Positions 48,831-56,353 of a stretch of 64,000 nucleotides of DNA are shown one piece after another; position 1 is the first letter of the stretch; every line of letters begins with the position of its first letter. Source of the DNA: Pseudarthrobacter defluvii (GTDB taxonomy: Bacteria; Actinomycetota; Actinomycetes; Actinomycetales; Micrococcaceae). The notes below the pieces were generated by a model that worked only from the letters and a program-made list of their open reading frames with translations, was not told where the DNA came from and ran no database searches. A program made the translations under genes and the position numbers. Location: assembly GCF_030323865.1 (NCBI RefSeq), contig NZ_CP066362.1, positions 2,604,001 to 2,668,000 on the forward strand. Direction: 5' to 3'.

Positions 48831-49415
48831 TCAGGCAAGGCGCAGTGTCCCGCCGTCTTCAATGTAGGCCTCCCCCGTACCGGGGCAGATCCACTGCCCG
48901 CCCTCCTGCCGGAGTGGCTGGCCGGCCCTCCCCACCCAACCAATACGACGCGCGGGTACCCCGGCAACGAGCGCAAAGTCCGGCACGTCCCTGGTGACGA
49001 CGGCGCCCGCCGCCACCGTGGCCCACGCGCCGATGGTCAGGGGTGCTATGCAGACTGCCCGCGCCCCGATGGCAGCCCCCTGCCGGATGGTGACACCCAC
49101 TTTGTCCCAGTCGTCCTCCGTTTTAAGGACGCCCTGCGGTGTGACAGCCCGGGGAAAGACATCGTTGGTCAGCACCGCTGCCGGACCAATGAAGACACCT
49201 GCTTCCAGGACCGCGGGCTCGTACACCAGCGCGTAGTTCTGGACCTTGCAGTTCTCCCCCAGTACCACCCCAGGCCCTATGTAGGCGCCGCGGCCGATGA
49301 CGCAGTTCTCCCCCAGGCGGGCTGCCTCCCTGATCTGTGCGAGATGCCACACCTTGGTGCCTGCCCCGATGTGGGCTCCGGTCGCAACGTCCGCGCTGTC
49401 AGCGATCGTGGTCAA
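48831..49415 (-). CDS. Left-handed beta-helix acyl/acetyltransferase (WlbB/WbbJ-like)
   Basis: This is a 194-residue hexapeptide-repeat protein with GAHIGAGTKVW, GENCVIGRGAYIGPGVVLGEN, GVFIGPAAVLTND and TVAAGAVVTRDVPDFALVAGVPARRIGW near the C-terminus. It closely fits the UDP-sugar N-acetyltransferase group (WlbB/WbpD). It may acetylate an amino sugar of the polysaccharide. It lies 125 bases upstream of glf on the same strand. Confidence 0.86.
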   Translation of the reverse strand: MTTIADSADVATGAHIGAGTKVWHLAQIREAARLGENCVIGRGAYIGPGVVLGENCKVQNYALVYEPAVLEAGVFIGPAAVLTNDVFPRAVTPQGVLKTEDDWDKVGVTIRQGAAIGARAVCIAPLTIGAWATVAAGAVVTRDVPDFALVAGVPARRIGWVGRAGQPLRQEGGQWICPGTGEAYIEDGGTLRLA

Positions 49416-49513
49416 GGGGGACTCCTTCGCAACTCACGGACGCATTGGCCAGGTCCAGGATGTAGTGATCCTAACCGCGCTGCCAGGCTCCGGGGACACC
49501 AGAAACCACACGT

Positions 49514-49522
49514 TTATCCACA
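49514..49522 (+). promoter_or_regulatory. Perfect DnaA-box sequence upstream of the EssC-like gene
   Basis: TTATCCACA occurs once in the 180-base gap before the gene, 74 bases upstream of its start. It is the E. coli consensus DnaA box. Regulation by DnaA is speculation; a single box has little power. Confidence 0.3.
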
Positions 49523-49595
49523 TAGAGCCTGAAGTGCCTGCCCGGGCCTGCCCGCCGTGGTTAGCGTGTGGGTTACAACATGAAGGATCCCAACC

Positions 49596-52500
49596 ATGAC
49601 ATTCAACTGCACGCTGGTTGGCGGCCCGGGATCACCGAAGGTCGAGCCACCTGTGGAATTATCCATCGATGCCCCGTTTGGCACGTCCGGCTCCGTGATT
49701 CACCAGCAGTTGGTACGAAAGTTCGGCGCAGGCGCTGTCACCGTGGACGGGGAAGATTTATGCTGCCTGGTGCTGGGTGTTCCTCCGTTGGTGGAGGCGG
49801 CCATCCTTGTCGATGCCGGCACCGCTCCTTTGAGGCGGCGGCCTGAACGTCCGCCGGTGGGCGGTCCTGTGGCTCCGCTGGCCCTCACTGTTGACAGCGG
49901 CGCGGCAGCGGGAACGATTGTCCGGCTCCAACGTGGCAGCTACAGCATTGGCCGCAGCGGCACGAGGATTGTCATTCCGGATCCGGAGCTTTCCCGCGAA
50001 CACGCCCGCGTCGTGGTTACGGAGACGGACATCATGTTGGTTGACCTGGATAGCGCCAACGGGACATACGTCAACGGGGAGCGGATCCGCAGCACGGTCA
50101 TCTCCACGGACTCCAGCATCAGGTGCGGGCAGTCCAACCTGTCACTGGTTTTTGCAGAACTGCCGGTTCAGATCCTGGCAGATGCTGGAAAGTCGGTGGC
50201 GGACCCGATCGTGGTGGCCGGCCGGGCCGAGGCCGGAAACCGTCTCGTACTCCTTGTCACCGCTGTTCTGCCACTTGCAATCGGGGTGCTGCTCGCCTCG
50301 TTCACCGGCATGTGGATGTTCCTCGCCTTTTCCCTGGCTTCCGCGTTCCCGGTCCTGGTTACCGCCCTCAGCGGAAGGCGGCAGAAGCGGGATTTGTCCG
50401 CCGCTGTGGATGCCGCTGTCGAGGAAGACAGAAAACGCCGACGGCGGTGCGCCCCTCCCCTGTCGCTCGTAGCAATGGCCGCGGAATCAGCCAAGGAGAT
50501 GCCCTATGACGATACGGGCGCCGATGGCATCTGGCTGCGGGTGGGCCAGGCAGAACAGGCGCCGAACATCAGAGTCGAACCGCTTGGCGCTGCCCAAGTG
50601 GTTCCATCCTCCGGAATTGCGCCTGTGCTGCTCGACCCGGCCCGCCCGCTCACCACGGTGGGCGGACCGCGCTTTGCCACCGACGGGGCCATCCGCTCCT
50701 TCCTCATGCAACTGGCGGGGTACCCGCGCGGGGGCACCACCCAGGTCGTCGTCCACGGGACGCCGGGAACCCTGCCACTCGCTGCCCGCTACCTTTCCAG
50801 GGTGACGCTCACGGCAACAGCCGGTGCCGGACTCGGAGTCGTGAACAGCAGCCATCCACCAGGCTGCGAGCGCGGGGTCCTGTTGATTAGGGGGGAATCC
50901 TCCACGCTCGAGGCTGAACACCGGATCCGCGAAGCAGCACTCCGGCACGGGTGGCAGGTTCTGCATTTCCTTCCGGACGAAGGGGAACGGCCCGCACCCG
51001 ATGTCCTTCTATCCGAACGACACTCGGTGGCACTGTTAGACCTCGGCGAGACGGTCTTCGTCCCCGACCTGGCACCCGAAGGCGTGTTCACCCGTTTTTG
51101 CCGGCGCCTGGCAGGCGAACATTCCGGGGACGGGGAAGCGGGCAGTGTTGTTCCGGCTGCCTGCAGCCTCGGCCAGGTCCTGTCCCTCACCCCTGAGGCC
51201 ACAGCTGACCGCTGGGACTCCAGTGCACAGGATGACGGGCTGGCCGCACCGCTGGGACGGAGCGCAGCCGGAACGAAGTACATCGACCTCCATGCCGACG
51301 GACCCCACCTTCTGGTCGCAGGCACCACCGGCTCGGGAAAGTCGGAATTGCTCCGCAGCCTCACACTTGCCCTCGCCCTGAGCCATCCGCCGGAGCGGGT
51401 CAACTTCTTTTTCATCGATTTCAAGGGCGGTTCAGGGCTGGCCCCGTTGGCCAGCCTCGTGCACTGTGTCGGGTTGCAGACAGACCTTTCCAATGGCGAA
51501 ATGGTCCGGACACTGACTTCACTCCGCGCCGAAGTGCGGCTTCGGGAGAGCTGCCTTTCAGCCGCCCGCGTCCCGGATATCTCCGCATACCGCTCCACGG
51601 CTGCGGCCCGGGACTTTGTCCTTCCCCATCTGGTCATCGTCATCGACGAGTTCCGGATGCTGGTTGACGACGCCCCGGAAGCACTGCGTGAACTGCTGCG
51701 GATTGCAGCTATCGGGCGATCGCTCGGCATCCACTTGGTGATGGCAACGCAGCGACCGCAGGGCGCCCTGACGGCAGACATCCGCGCCAACGTCACCTCC
51801 AGCATTGCCCTTCGCGTGCAGTCAGCTATGGAGTCGTTGGATATCGTCAACTCAAAGGCCGCCGCGGCCATCAGTGTCGACTCGCCAGGCCGCGCCTTCC
51901 TGGCCCGTGGAGCGGAGGCAGCAGAGGAGTTCCAGGCAGCCTCCCTCGCCCCACCTTCCGGGGTCAGCCGTTCCGCCGCAATTGAAGTCCACCGGACAAC
52001 TGATTACCTCACCGCACACGGCGACGAACCCGGCCACGGGCCAGCCGCTGCGCCAACCCCCGCGCGGGCAGTGGAACCGCTGACAGCCATGGTGCGGAAC
52101 CTGTGCGCCGCGCAGGAAAAAGCACTGCCACGGAGGCCTGTAGCTCCGCCTCTGCCGGAGCAACTGGAAGAACCTGCTCCGTGTGGCCCCGCCTGGAGCC
52201 CGGCAACCGCCACCCCCAGCCGGGGGGAACCCCTGGCCCAAGCCGGCCACGTACAGCTGGGCTTGATGGATCTACCGGAAAAGCAAAAGGTAGAGGCCCT
52301 GGTGTGGAGCCCCGCCCGCCACGGTCACGCTGCATTCGTCGGCGGTGCCGCTTCCGGCGCCGGAGAAGGCCTGGAACTGGCCGTCCACAAACTGATGACC
52401 CGTCCTGCTGAAACCCACTTTTACCTGTTGGACGCCACAGGAGGCTTCTTGCCGCTGGCCCGGGCAGCCAGGACGGGCGCTCATGCCGGACTGCACGAGC

Positions 52501-53714
52501 TGCGGCGTGGAGTACGGATCCTGGAGCGGCTGGCGCGGGAACTTGGGCAGCGGCTGAGTAATCCAGCCGGCAGCCGGACACCTCTCGTCCTCGTCATCTC
52601 CGGTTGGGGGTCCTGGGTTTCGGCCTTCCGGTCGGGGCCGTTGGCCTGGGCTGAGGACCTGGTCCACGACCTCGTTCGTGACGGCGCCACAGCAGGAATC
52701 ACGCTGCTGCTCTCGGGCGAGCGCGAGCTGGTAACGGCCAGGTTTTTCGGCGCCCTTCCCAACCGCTTCTACTTTCCGGCCGGTTCCACGGAGGAAAGCC
52801 GGGGCATGTGGCCGCGGCTGCCCTCGGCCCCGGCCGTCCAGGGGCGGGCGGCAGTCTTTGGCCCTGCCTCCGGCGGCGACCCCGCAGTGTGCCAGTTCTA
52901 CCGCACCGCTGTCCCGGACATCGCGGGCAACCCCAATTACCTGCCTGCGGGCCCGCCTCCATTTCGCGTGGCACCCCTCCCGGTGACAATCACGGTCAGT
53001 CAGGTTGCAGCAATGGCAGAGCCAACGCGAGTTGGCCCTGTCCCCGAACACCCGTCACCAGGACGGGACGGGATGGACGGAGGGCCCCATTCCGGATTGT
53101 CAGCAACGGCGCCCCCGGGAAGGGACCGACGCCAGCGCGAGATCCTCCTCGGGGTATCGGGGGACGAAGTTGCCCCACTGTCCTTTCGCCTGCCCGGCGG
53201 CGGCGTCATGGCGGTCCTTGGCAGCCCCGGAAGCGGCAAGACCAATACCTTGCACGCACTGGAGGCGCTCAACCCGGAACAGTCCTGGTGCACCTGTCCT
53301 GAACCGTCGGACCCGGCTGGAAGTTTTTGGTCCCAGCTGCTGGTGCAGGCCGAAGCAGGACAGGTGCCCCGCGGGTCAATTCTCCTTGTTGATGATGTCG
53401 ATCTGCTCGCACCACCCGCAATAAGGGACTTAAGCCAGTTGACTGCCCTTGGCTACCCTGCCGTGGTCACCGCCGCTTTCAGCCCGGCGCTCCCCCAGCG
53501 CATTCCGCTGATCATGAGCTCCAGGGCATCGGGCATTGGACTGCTGCTCTGTCCGCGCTCAGCAGCTGACGGTGACCTGTTCGGAAGCCGGTTCGAAATC
53601 GAGCCGAATCCCCCGGCCGGCCGCGGCGTGCTGATCTCCGGCGGCCGGTCCTGCTCCCTTCAGGTGGCCAGGGCGGAGCATGGGAGCGAGCTTCACCGTC
53701 CCACAAACATGTAG
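49596..53714 (+). CDS. EssC/FtsK-like membrane ATPase with FHA domain
   Basis: This is a 1372-residue protein starting at ATG 49596 (aagga upstream). Residues 1-90 are a beta-rich domain, residues about 96-195 an FHA phosphothreonine-binding domain (IGRSG at 118-122, SREHARVVV, NGTYVNG), and two transmembrane helices lie at about 218-262. An FtsK/SpoIIIE ATPase follows with Walker A GTTGSGKS (576-583) and Walker B IDEFR (684-685). A second domain at about 890-1040 lacks any GK[ST]. A third domain has GSPGSGKT (1209-1216) and DD1266-1267. This is the layout of type VII coupling ATPases. No WXG100, EsaA/EssA/EssB or EccB gene is nearby. Confidence 0.85.
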   Translation: MTFNCTLVGGPGSPKVEPPVELSIDAPFGTSGSVIHQQLVRKFGAGAVTVDGEDLCCLVLGVPPLVEAAILVDAGTAPLRRRPERPPVGGPVAPLALTVDSGAAAGTIVRLQRGSYSIGRSGTRIVIPDPELSREHARVVVTETDIMLVDLDSANGTYVNGERIRSTVISTDSSIRCGQSNLSLVFAELPVQILADAGKSVADPIVVAGRAEAGNRLVLLVTAVLPLAIGVLLASFTGMWMFLAFSLASAFPVLVTALSGRRQKRDLSAAVDAAVEEDRKRRRRCAPPLSLVAMAAESAKEMPYDDTGADGIWLRVGQAEQAPNIRVEPLGAAQVVPSSGIAPVLLDPARPLTTVGGPRFATDGAIRSFLMQLAGYPRGGTTQVVVHGTPGTLPLAARYLSRVTLTATAGAGLGVVNSSHPPGCERGVLLIRGESSTLEAEHRIREAALRHGWQVLHFLPDEGERPAPDVLLSERHSVALLDLGETVFVPDLAPEGVFTRFCRRLAGEHSGDGEAGSVVPAACSLGQVLSLTPEATADRWDSSAQDDGLAAPLGRSAAGTKYIDLHADGPHLLVAGTTGSGKSELLRSLTLALALSHPPERVNFFFIDFKGGSGLAPLASLVHCVGLQTDLSNGEMVRTLTSLRAEVRLRESCLSAARVPDISAYRSTAAARDFVLPHLVIVIDEFRMLVDDAPEALRELLRIAAIGRSLGIHLVMATQRPQGALTADIRANVTSSIALRVQSAMESLDIVNSKAAAAISVDSPGRAFLARGAEAAEEFQAASLAPPSGVSRSAAIEVHRTTDYLTAHGDEPGHGPAAAPTPARAVEPLTAMVRNLCAAQEKALPRRPVAPPLPEQLEEPAPCGPAWSPATATPSRGEPLAQAGHVQLGLMDLPEKQKVEALVWSPARHGHAAFVGGAASGAGEGLELAVHKLMTRPAETHFYLLDATGGFLPLARAARTGAHAGLHELRRGVRILERLARELGQRLSNPAGSRTPLVLVISGWGSWVSAFRSGPLAWAEDLVHDLVRDGATAGITLLLSGERELVTARFFGALPNRFYFPAGSTEESRGMWPRLPSAPAVQGRAAVFGPASGGDPAVCQFYRTAVPDIAGNPNYLPAGPPPFRVAPLPVTITVSQVAAMAEPTRVGPVPEHPSPGRDGMDGGPHSGLSATAPPGRDRRQREILLGVSGDEVAPLSFRLPGGGVMAVLGSPGSGKTNTLHALEALNPEQSWCTCPEPSDPAGSFWSQLLVQAEAGQVPRGSILLVDDVDLLAPPAIRDLSQLTALGYPAVVTAAFSPALPQRIPLIMSSRASGIGLLLCPRSAADGDLFGSRFEIEPNPPAGRGVLISGGRSCSLQVARAEHGSELHRPTNM

Positions 53715-53745
53715 GCCCCGGATTGGGAACACCCCGGCTGCAAGG

Positions 53746-54231
53746 TCAGAGAGTGGGCGGCGCGGTCCCTGTGCGTGAGGCATGGTTTATCACCCTGTTG
53801 GAGAACAGGAGAACGATGGCTGCGACCGCCGGAACCACCATTGCGATCCCGACGAGGACCAGGCCGCTCGTCATGGCCGGCACGCCAATGGTCAGTACGA
53901 ACAGTTGGGCCACCAGGGCGGCCGCCCTGGTCCACCGGAAGCCCCGGTAGAGAGAGACGGCAACGGCGTAAAGCCAGGCGGAAAAGGCCAGCAGGAGGCC
54001 CAGGGTGAAGACCGCGCCCCAGAAGGACAGGACGGGGCTCCCGGACAGCAACTCGTAGGCATACCACCCCGCCGCCACCAGGAGCGCGGAAGCCTCGGCA
54101 GCAGCCACGAGCGCGACCACTTTGGCCCCACCGGGCACCGTCGACGGTCGGCCCACTGGGCGACCGGCGTCCCCGCTGGAGTCATCGGGAGAAGATGGGG
54201 TACCTGCTGGGTTCACCGGGGGTCTTGACAC
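53746..54231 (-). CDS. Hypothetical four-helix membrane protein
   Basis: This 161-residue protein has a Pro/Ser-rich cytoplasmic N-terminus (about 35 residues) and four hydrophobic helices (about 38-58, 67-92, 101-118, 121-143), ending RVINHASRTGTAPPTL. I do not recognise a family. It is convergent with the EssC-like gene (31-base gap) and divergent from whiB. A membrane partner of the ATPase is possible but unsupported. Confidence 0.65.
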   Translation of the reverse strand: MSRPPVNPAGTPSSPDDSSGDAGRPVGRPSTVPGGAKVVALVAAAEASALLVAAGWYAYELLSGSPVLSFWGAVFTLGLLLAFSAWLYAVAVSLYRGFRWTRAAALVAQLFVLTIGVPAMTSGLVLVGIAMVVPAVAAIVLLFSNRVINHASRTGTAPPTL

Positions 54232-54373
54232 AATGGCACCCTACCGGACATAGTCGGACACTGGTGAAGGCGCAGGCCGACACTGTGATGCATCGCTCAG
54301 GTTTCGTGGGATTTCGGGCGTTATTACCCCTTGTTTACACAGCGTTAACATGACAGGCTTGATGCAGATGACC

Positions 54374-54396
54374 AAGGGGGCCCAGAGGGCCCTTTT
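54374..54396 (+). terminator. Terminator-like hairpin in the whiB leader
   Basis: Ten-base arms around AGA pair with two G-U wobbles at the base and GGGCCC at the core. The strand then continues TTTTCCTTT, giving a U-rich tail. It ends about 64 bases before the whiB start. No plus-strand gene ends near it, since the EssC-like gene stops about 660 bases earlier, so premature termination (attenuation) of whiB transcripts is a real possibility. Confidence 0.5.
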
Positions 54397-54460
54397 CCTT
54401 TGTAGCCACTAGTGAATAATTTCACAAAGGCACTTCCCAGAAATGGAGCAACTGATCAGC

Positions 54461-54709
54461 ATGGATTGGCGTAATCGCGCAGCGTGCCTCGACAAGGACC
54501 CGGAACTGTTCTTCCCCGTTGGGAATACAGGGCCGGCCCTCCTGCAGATCGAGGAAGCCAAGAGCGTCTGCCGGCGGTGCCCCGTCGTGGACACATGCCT
54601 GCAGTGGGCGCTGGAATCCGGCCAGGATGCCGGTGTGTGGGGCGGCATGAGCGAAGACGAGCGCCGCGCCCTGAAACGGCGCGCTGCCCGTGCCCGCCGC
54701 GCCTCCTAG
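54461..54709 (+). CDS. whiB1: WhiB1-like Fe-S transcriptional regulator
   Basis: This 82-residue protein has the four Fe-S cysteines (C9, C37, C40, C46) and the GVWGG turn (residues 58-62) followed by a basic C-terminus (RRALKRRAARARRAS) for DNA binding. MDWRNRAAC aligns with the mycobacterial WhiB1 start, so ATG 54461 is preferred over ATG 54443, which adds six residues. WhiB1-type clusters sense nitric oxide and bind the primary sigma factor. Its gene stands next to a PdtaS-like kinase, as in Mycobacterium tuberculosis (Rv3219/Rv3220c). Confidence 0.93.
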   Translation: MDWRNRAACLDKDPELFFPVGNTGPALLQIEEAKSVCRRCPVVDTCLQWALESGQDAGVWGGMSEDERRALKRRAARARRAS

Positions 54710-54755
54710 TAAGGCTTCAAACGGCAAGGCAAAAGCGCAGAGCAACTAAAACAGG

Positions 54756-54791
54756 GGCCCCGGGATTATCCAGATGGATTGTCCCGGGGCC
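54756..54791. terminator. Hairpin between convergent whiB1 and the histidine kinase gene
   Basis: Perfect ten-base arms GGCCCCGGGA / TCCCGGGGCC surround a 16-base loop, 46 bases after the whiB1 stop and 68 bases before the kinase stop. There is no clear U-tract. Confidence 0.55.
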
Positions 54792-54859
54792 TCTGTCTGT
54801 TCTCCTGCTGGCGTTGGCCTCACTTCCGGCATGCGCCGGCAGGGAGGGGAGGCCGCGCC

Positions 54860-56326
54860 TTACTTGCCGGCCAGGCTCAGCCGGATCTTGACTTCGGTGC
54901 CGCCGCCCTCGCGGCGCTGCCACGTGATGGTGCCGCCCAGTTCACTGGTGACCAAGGTCCGCACGATCTGCAGGCCCAGTCCCTCAACGTGCGGGGTTTC
55001 GGGAAGTCCCACGCCGTCGTCGGCAATGGTGACCGTCAACTCCTCACCGTCTTCACCTTCGGACCGGTCGGCAACAAGCCATACTGTTCCCGCCCTGCCC
55101 TCAAGTCCGTGCTCTACGGCGTTGGTCACCAGTTCGTTGATGACCAGGGCAAGAGGGGTTGCGAGATCGCTGGGGAGTTCGCCAAACGTGCCCTCCCGCT
55201 CGGTCCGGACCTGCTGGGAGGGGGACGCCACCTCCGCGGACAGCCGGAACTGGCGCCCGATCAGCTCGTCGAAATCGACGCTTTGGGTGAGGCCCTGCGA
55301 CAAGGTTTCGTGAACCAGCGCAATGGTGGCAACACGTCGCATTGCCTGTTCCAAGCCCTGCTTTGCCTCGTCGCTCCTCATGCGGCGGGACTGCATCCGC
55401 AGGAGCGCAGCAACGGTCTGAAGATTGTTCTTGACCCGGTGGTGGATCTCCCGGATGGTGGCGTCCTTAGTTACCAGCTCCATCTCACGACGGCGCAATT
55501 CGGAGACGTCGCGGCAGAGCACCAGCGCGCCAAACCGCTGCTGCTCATCACGGAGCGGAATGGCCCGCAGGGACAGGCTCACCCCCCGGGACTCAATTTC
55601 GCTGCGCCACGGCATGCGGCCGGTCACCACCAGCGGCAGGGTTTCATCAACCATCCGGCGGTCTTTCAGCAGGCCGGCCGTCACCTCAGCGAGCGAACGG
55701 CCCTCCAGGGACTCGCCGTCACCCAACCGCCGGAAGGCCGACACGCCATTGGGGCTGGCATACTGCACCACGCCGTCGGCATCCAGCCTGATCAGCCCGT
55801 CCCCCACACGGGGGGCGCCCCGGCGGGACCCGGTGGGTGAGGCAAAGTCCGGCCACAACCCCAGGGTTCCCATCCGCAGGAGGTCGTACGCGCACTGGCG
55901 GTACGTCAGTTCCAGCCGGGACGGCATCCGGGAGCTGGACAAGTCCATGTGCGTGGTGACCACCGCAAGGGTCCTGCCATTGCGGACCATGGGAACGGCC
56001 TCCACCCGCAGGGCCATCTCGCTGTTCCAGTTCGTCTCGCTGGAACGCTCGATGGTCCTGCTGTTCCACGCCCTGTCCACAAGTGGCTGCAGATCGGACC
56101 TGATGCCTTCGCCCACAAAGTCGCTGTGGAACGCCGTGTGGGTGGTGGAGGGCCGCACGTGCGCCAGCGCAATGTAGCCAAGCTCCGGGTGGGGGAACCA
56201 CAGCGCCAGGTCGGCGAACGCCAGGTCCGCCACCATCTGCCAGTCCCCCACCAGGAGGTGCAGCCATTCGGCATCGCCCGGCCCGAAATCAGCGTGTTCC
56301 CTGATGGGGTCCGTAAAGATTGCCAC
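54860..56326 (-). CDS. pdtaS: PdtaS-like cytosolic sensor histidine kinase
   Basis: This 488-residue protein has no membrane helix. It has an N-terminal GAF-type sensor domain, a PAS domain (about 170-280), and the HisKA_2 phosphoacceptor REIHHRVKNNLQTVAALLRMQ with His295/296, then an HATPase domain (NELVTNAVEHGLEG, VTIADDGVGLPE, LGLQIVRTLV). This layout matches mycobacterial PdtaS, which phosphorylates the ANTAR RNA-binding regulator PdtaR; no PdtaR gene is in this window. It is 27 bases upstream-adjacent to the glutamate dehydrogenase stop on the same strand. Confidence 0.92.
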   Translation of the reverse strand: MAIFTDPIREHADFGPGDAEWLHLLVGDWQMVADLAFADLALWFPHPELGYIALAHVRPSTTHTAFHSDFVGEGIRSDLQPLVDRAWNSRTIERSSETNWNSEMALRVEAVPMVRNGRTLAVVTTHMDLSSSRMPSRLELTYRQCAYDLLRMGTLGLWPDFASPTGSRRGAPRVGDGLIRLDADGVVQYASPNGVSAFRRLGDGESLEGRSLAEVTAGLLKDRRMVDETLPLVVTGRMPWRSEIESRGVSLSLRAIPLRDEQQRFGALVLCRDVSELRRREMELVTKDATIREIHHRVKNNLQTVAALLRMQSRRMRSDEAKQGLEQAMRRVATIALVHETLSQGLTQSVDFDELIGRQFRLSAEVASPSQQVRTEREGTFGELPSDLATPLALVINELVTNAVEHGLEGRAGTVWLVADRSEGEDGEELTVTIADDGVGLPETPHVEGLGLQIVRTLVTSELGGTITWQRREGGGTEVKIRLSLAGK

Positions 56327-56353
56327 TGCACCTCCATTTGCGACGCCGGCTTG

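Noticed and set aside
50789..51871. A 360-codon minus-strand frame inside the EssC-like gene
   Set aside because: It lies opposite the Walker A/B ATPase core and has a low-complexity Arg/Ser/Pro composition, with no domain motif or ribosome-binding site.
54284..54299. CRP-like site TGTGA-N6-GCTCA upstream of whiB1
   Set aside because: Only the left half matches TGTGA; the right half is GCTCA rather than TCACA, so the match is too weak to list as a feature.
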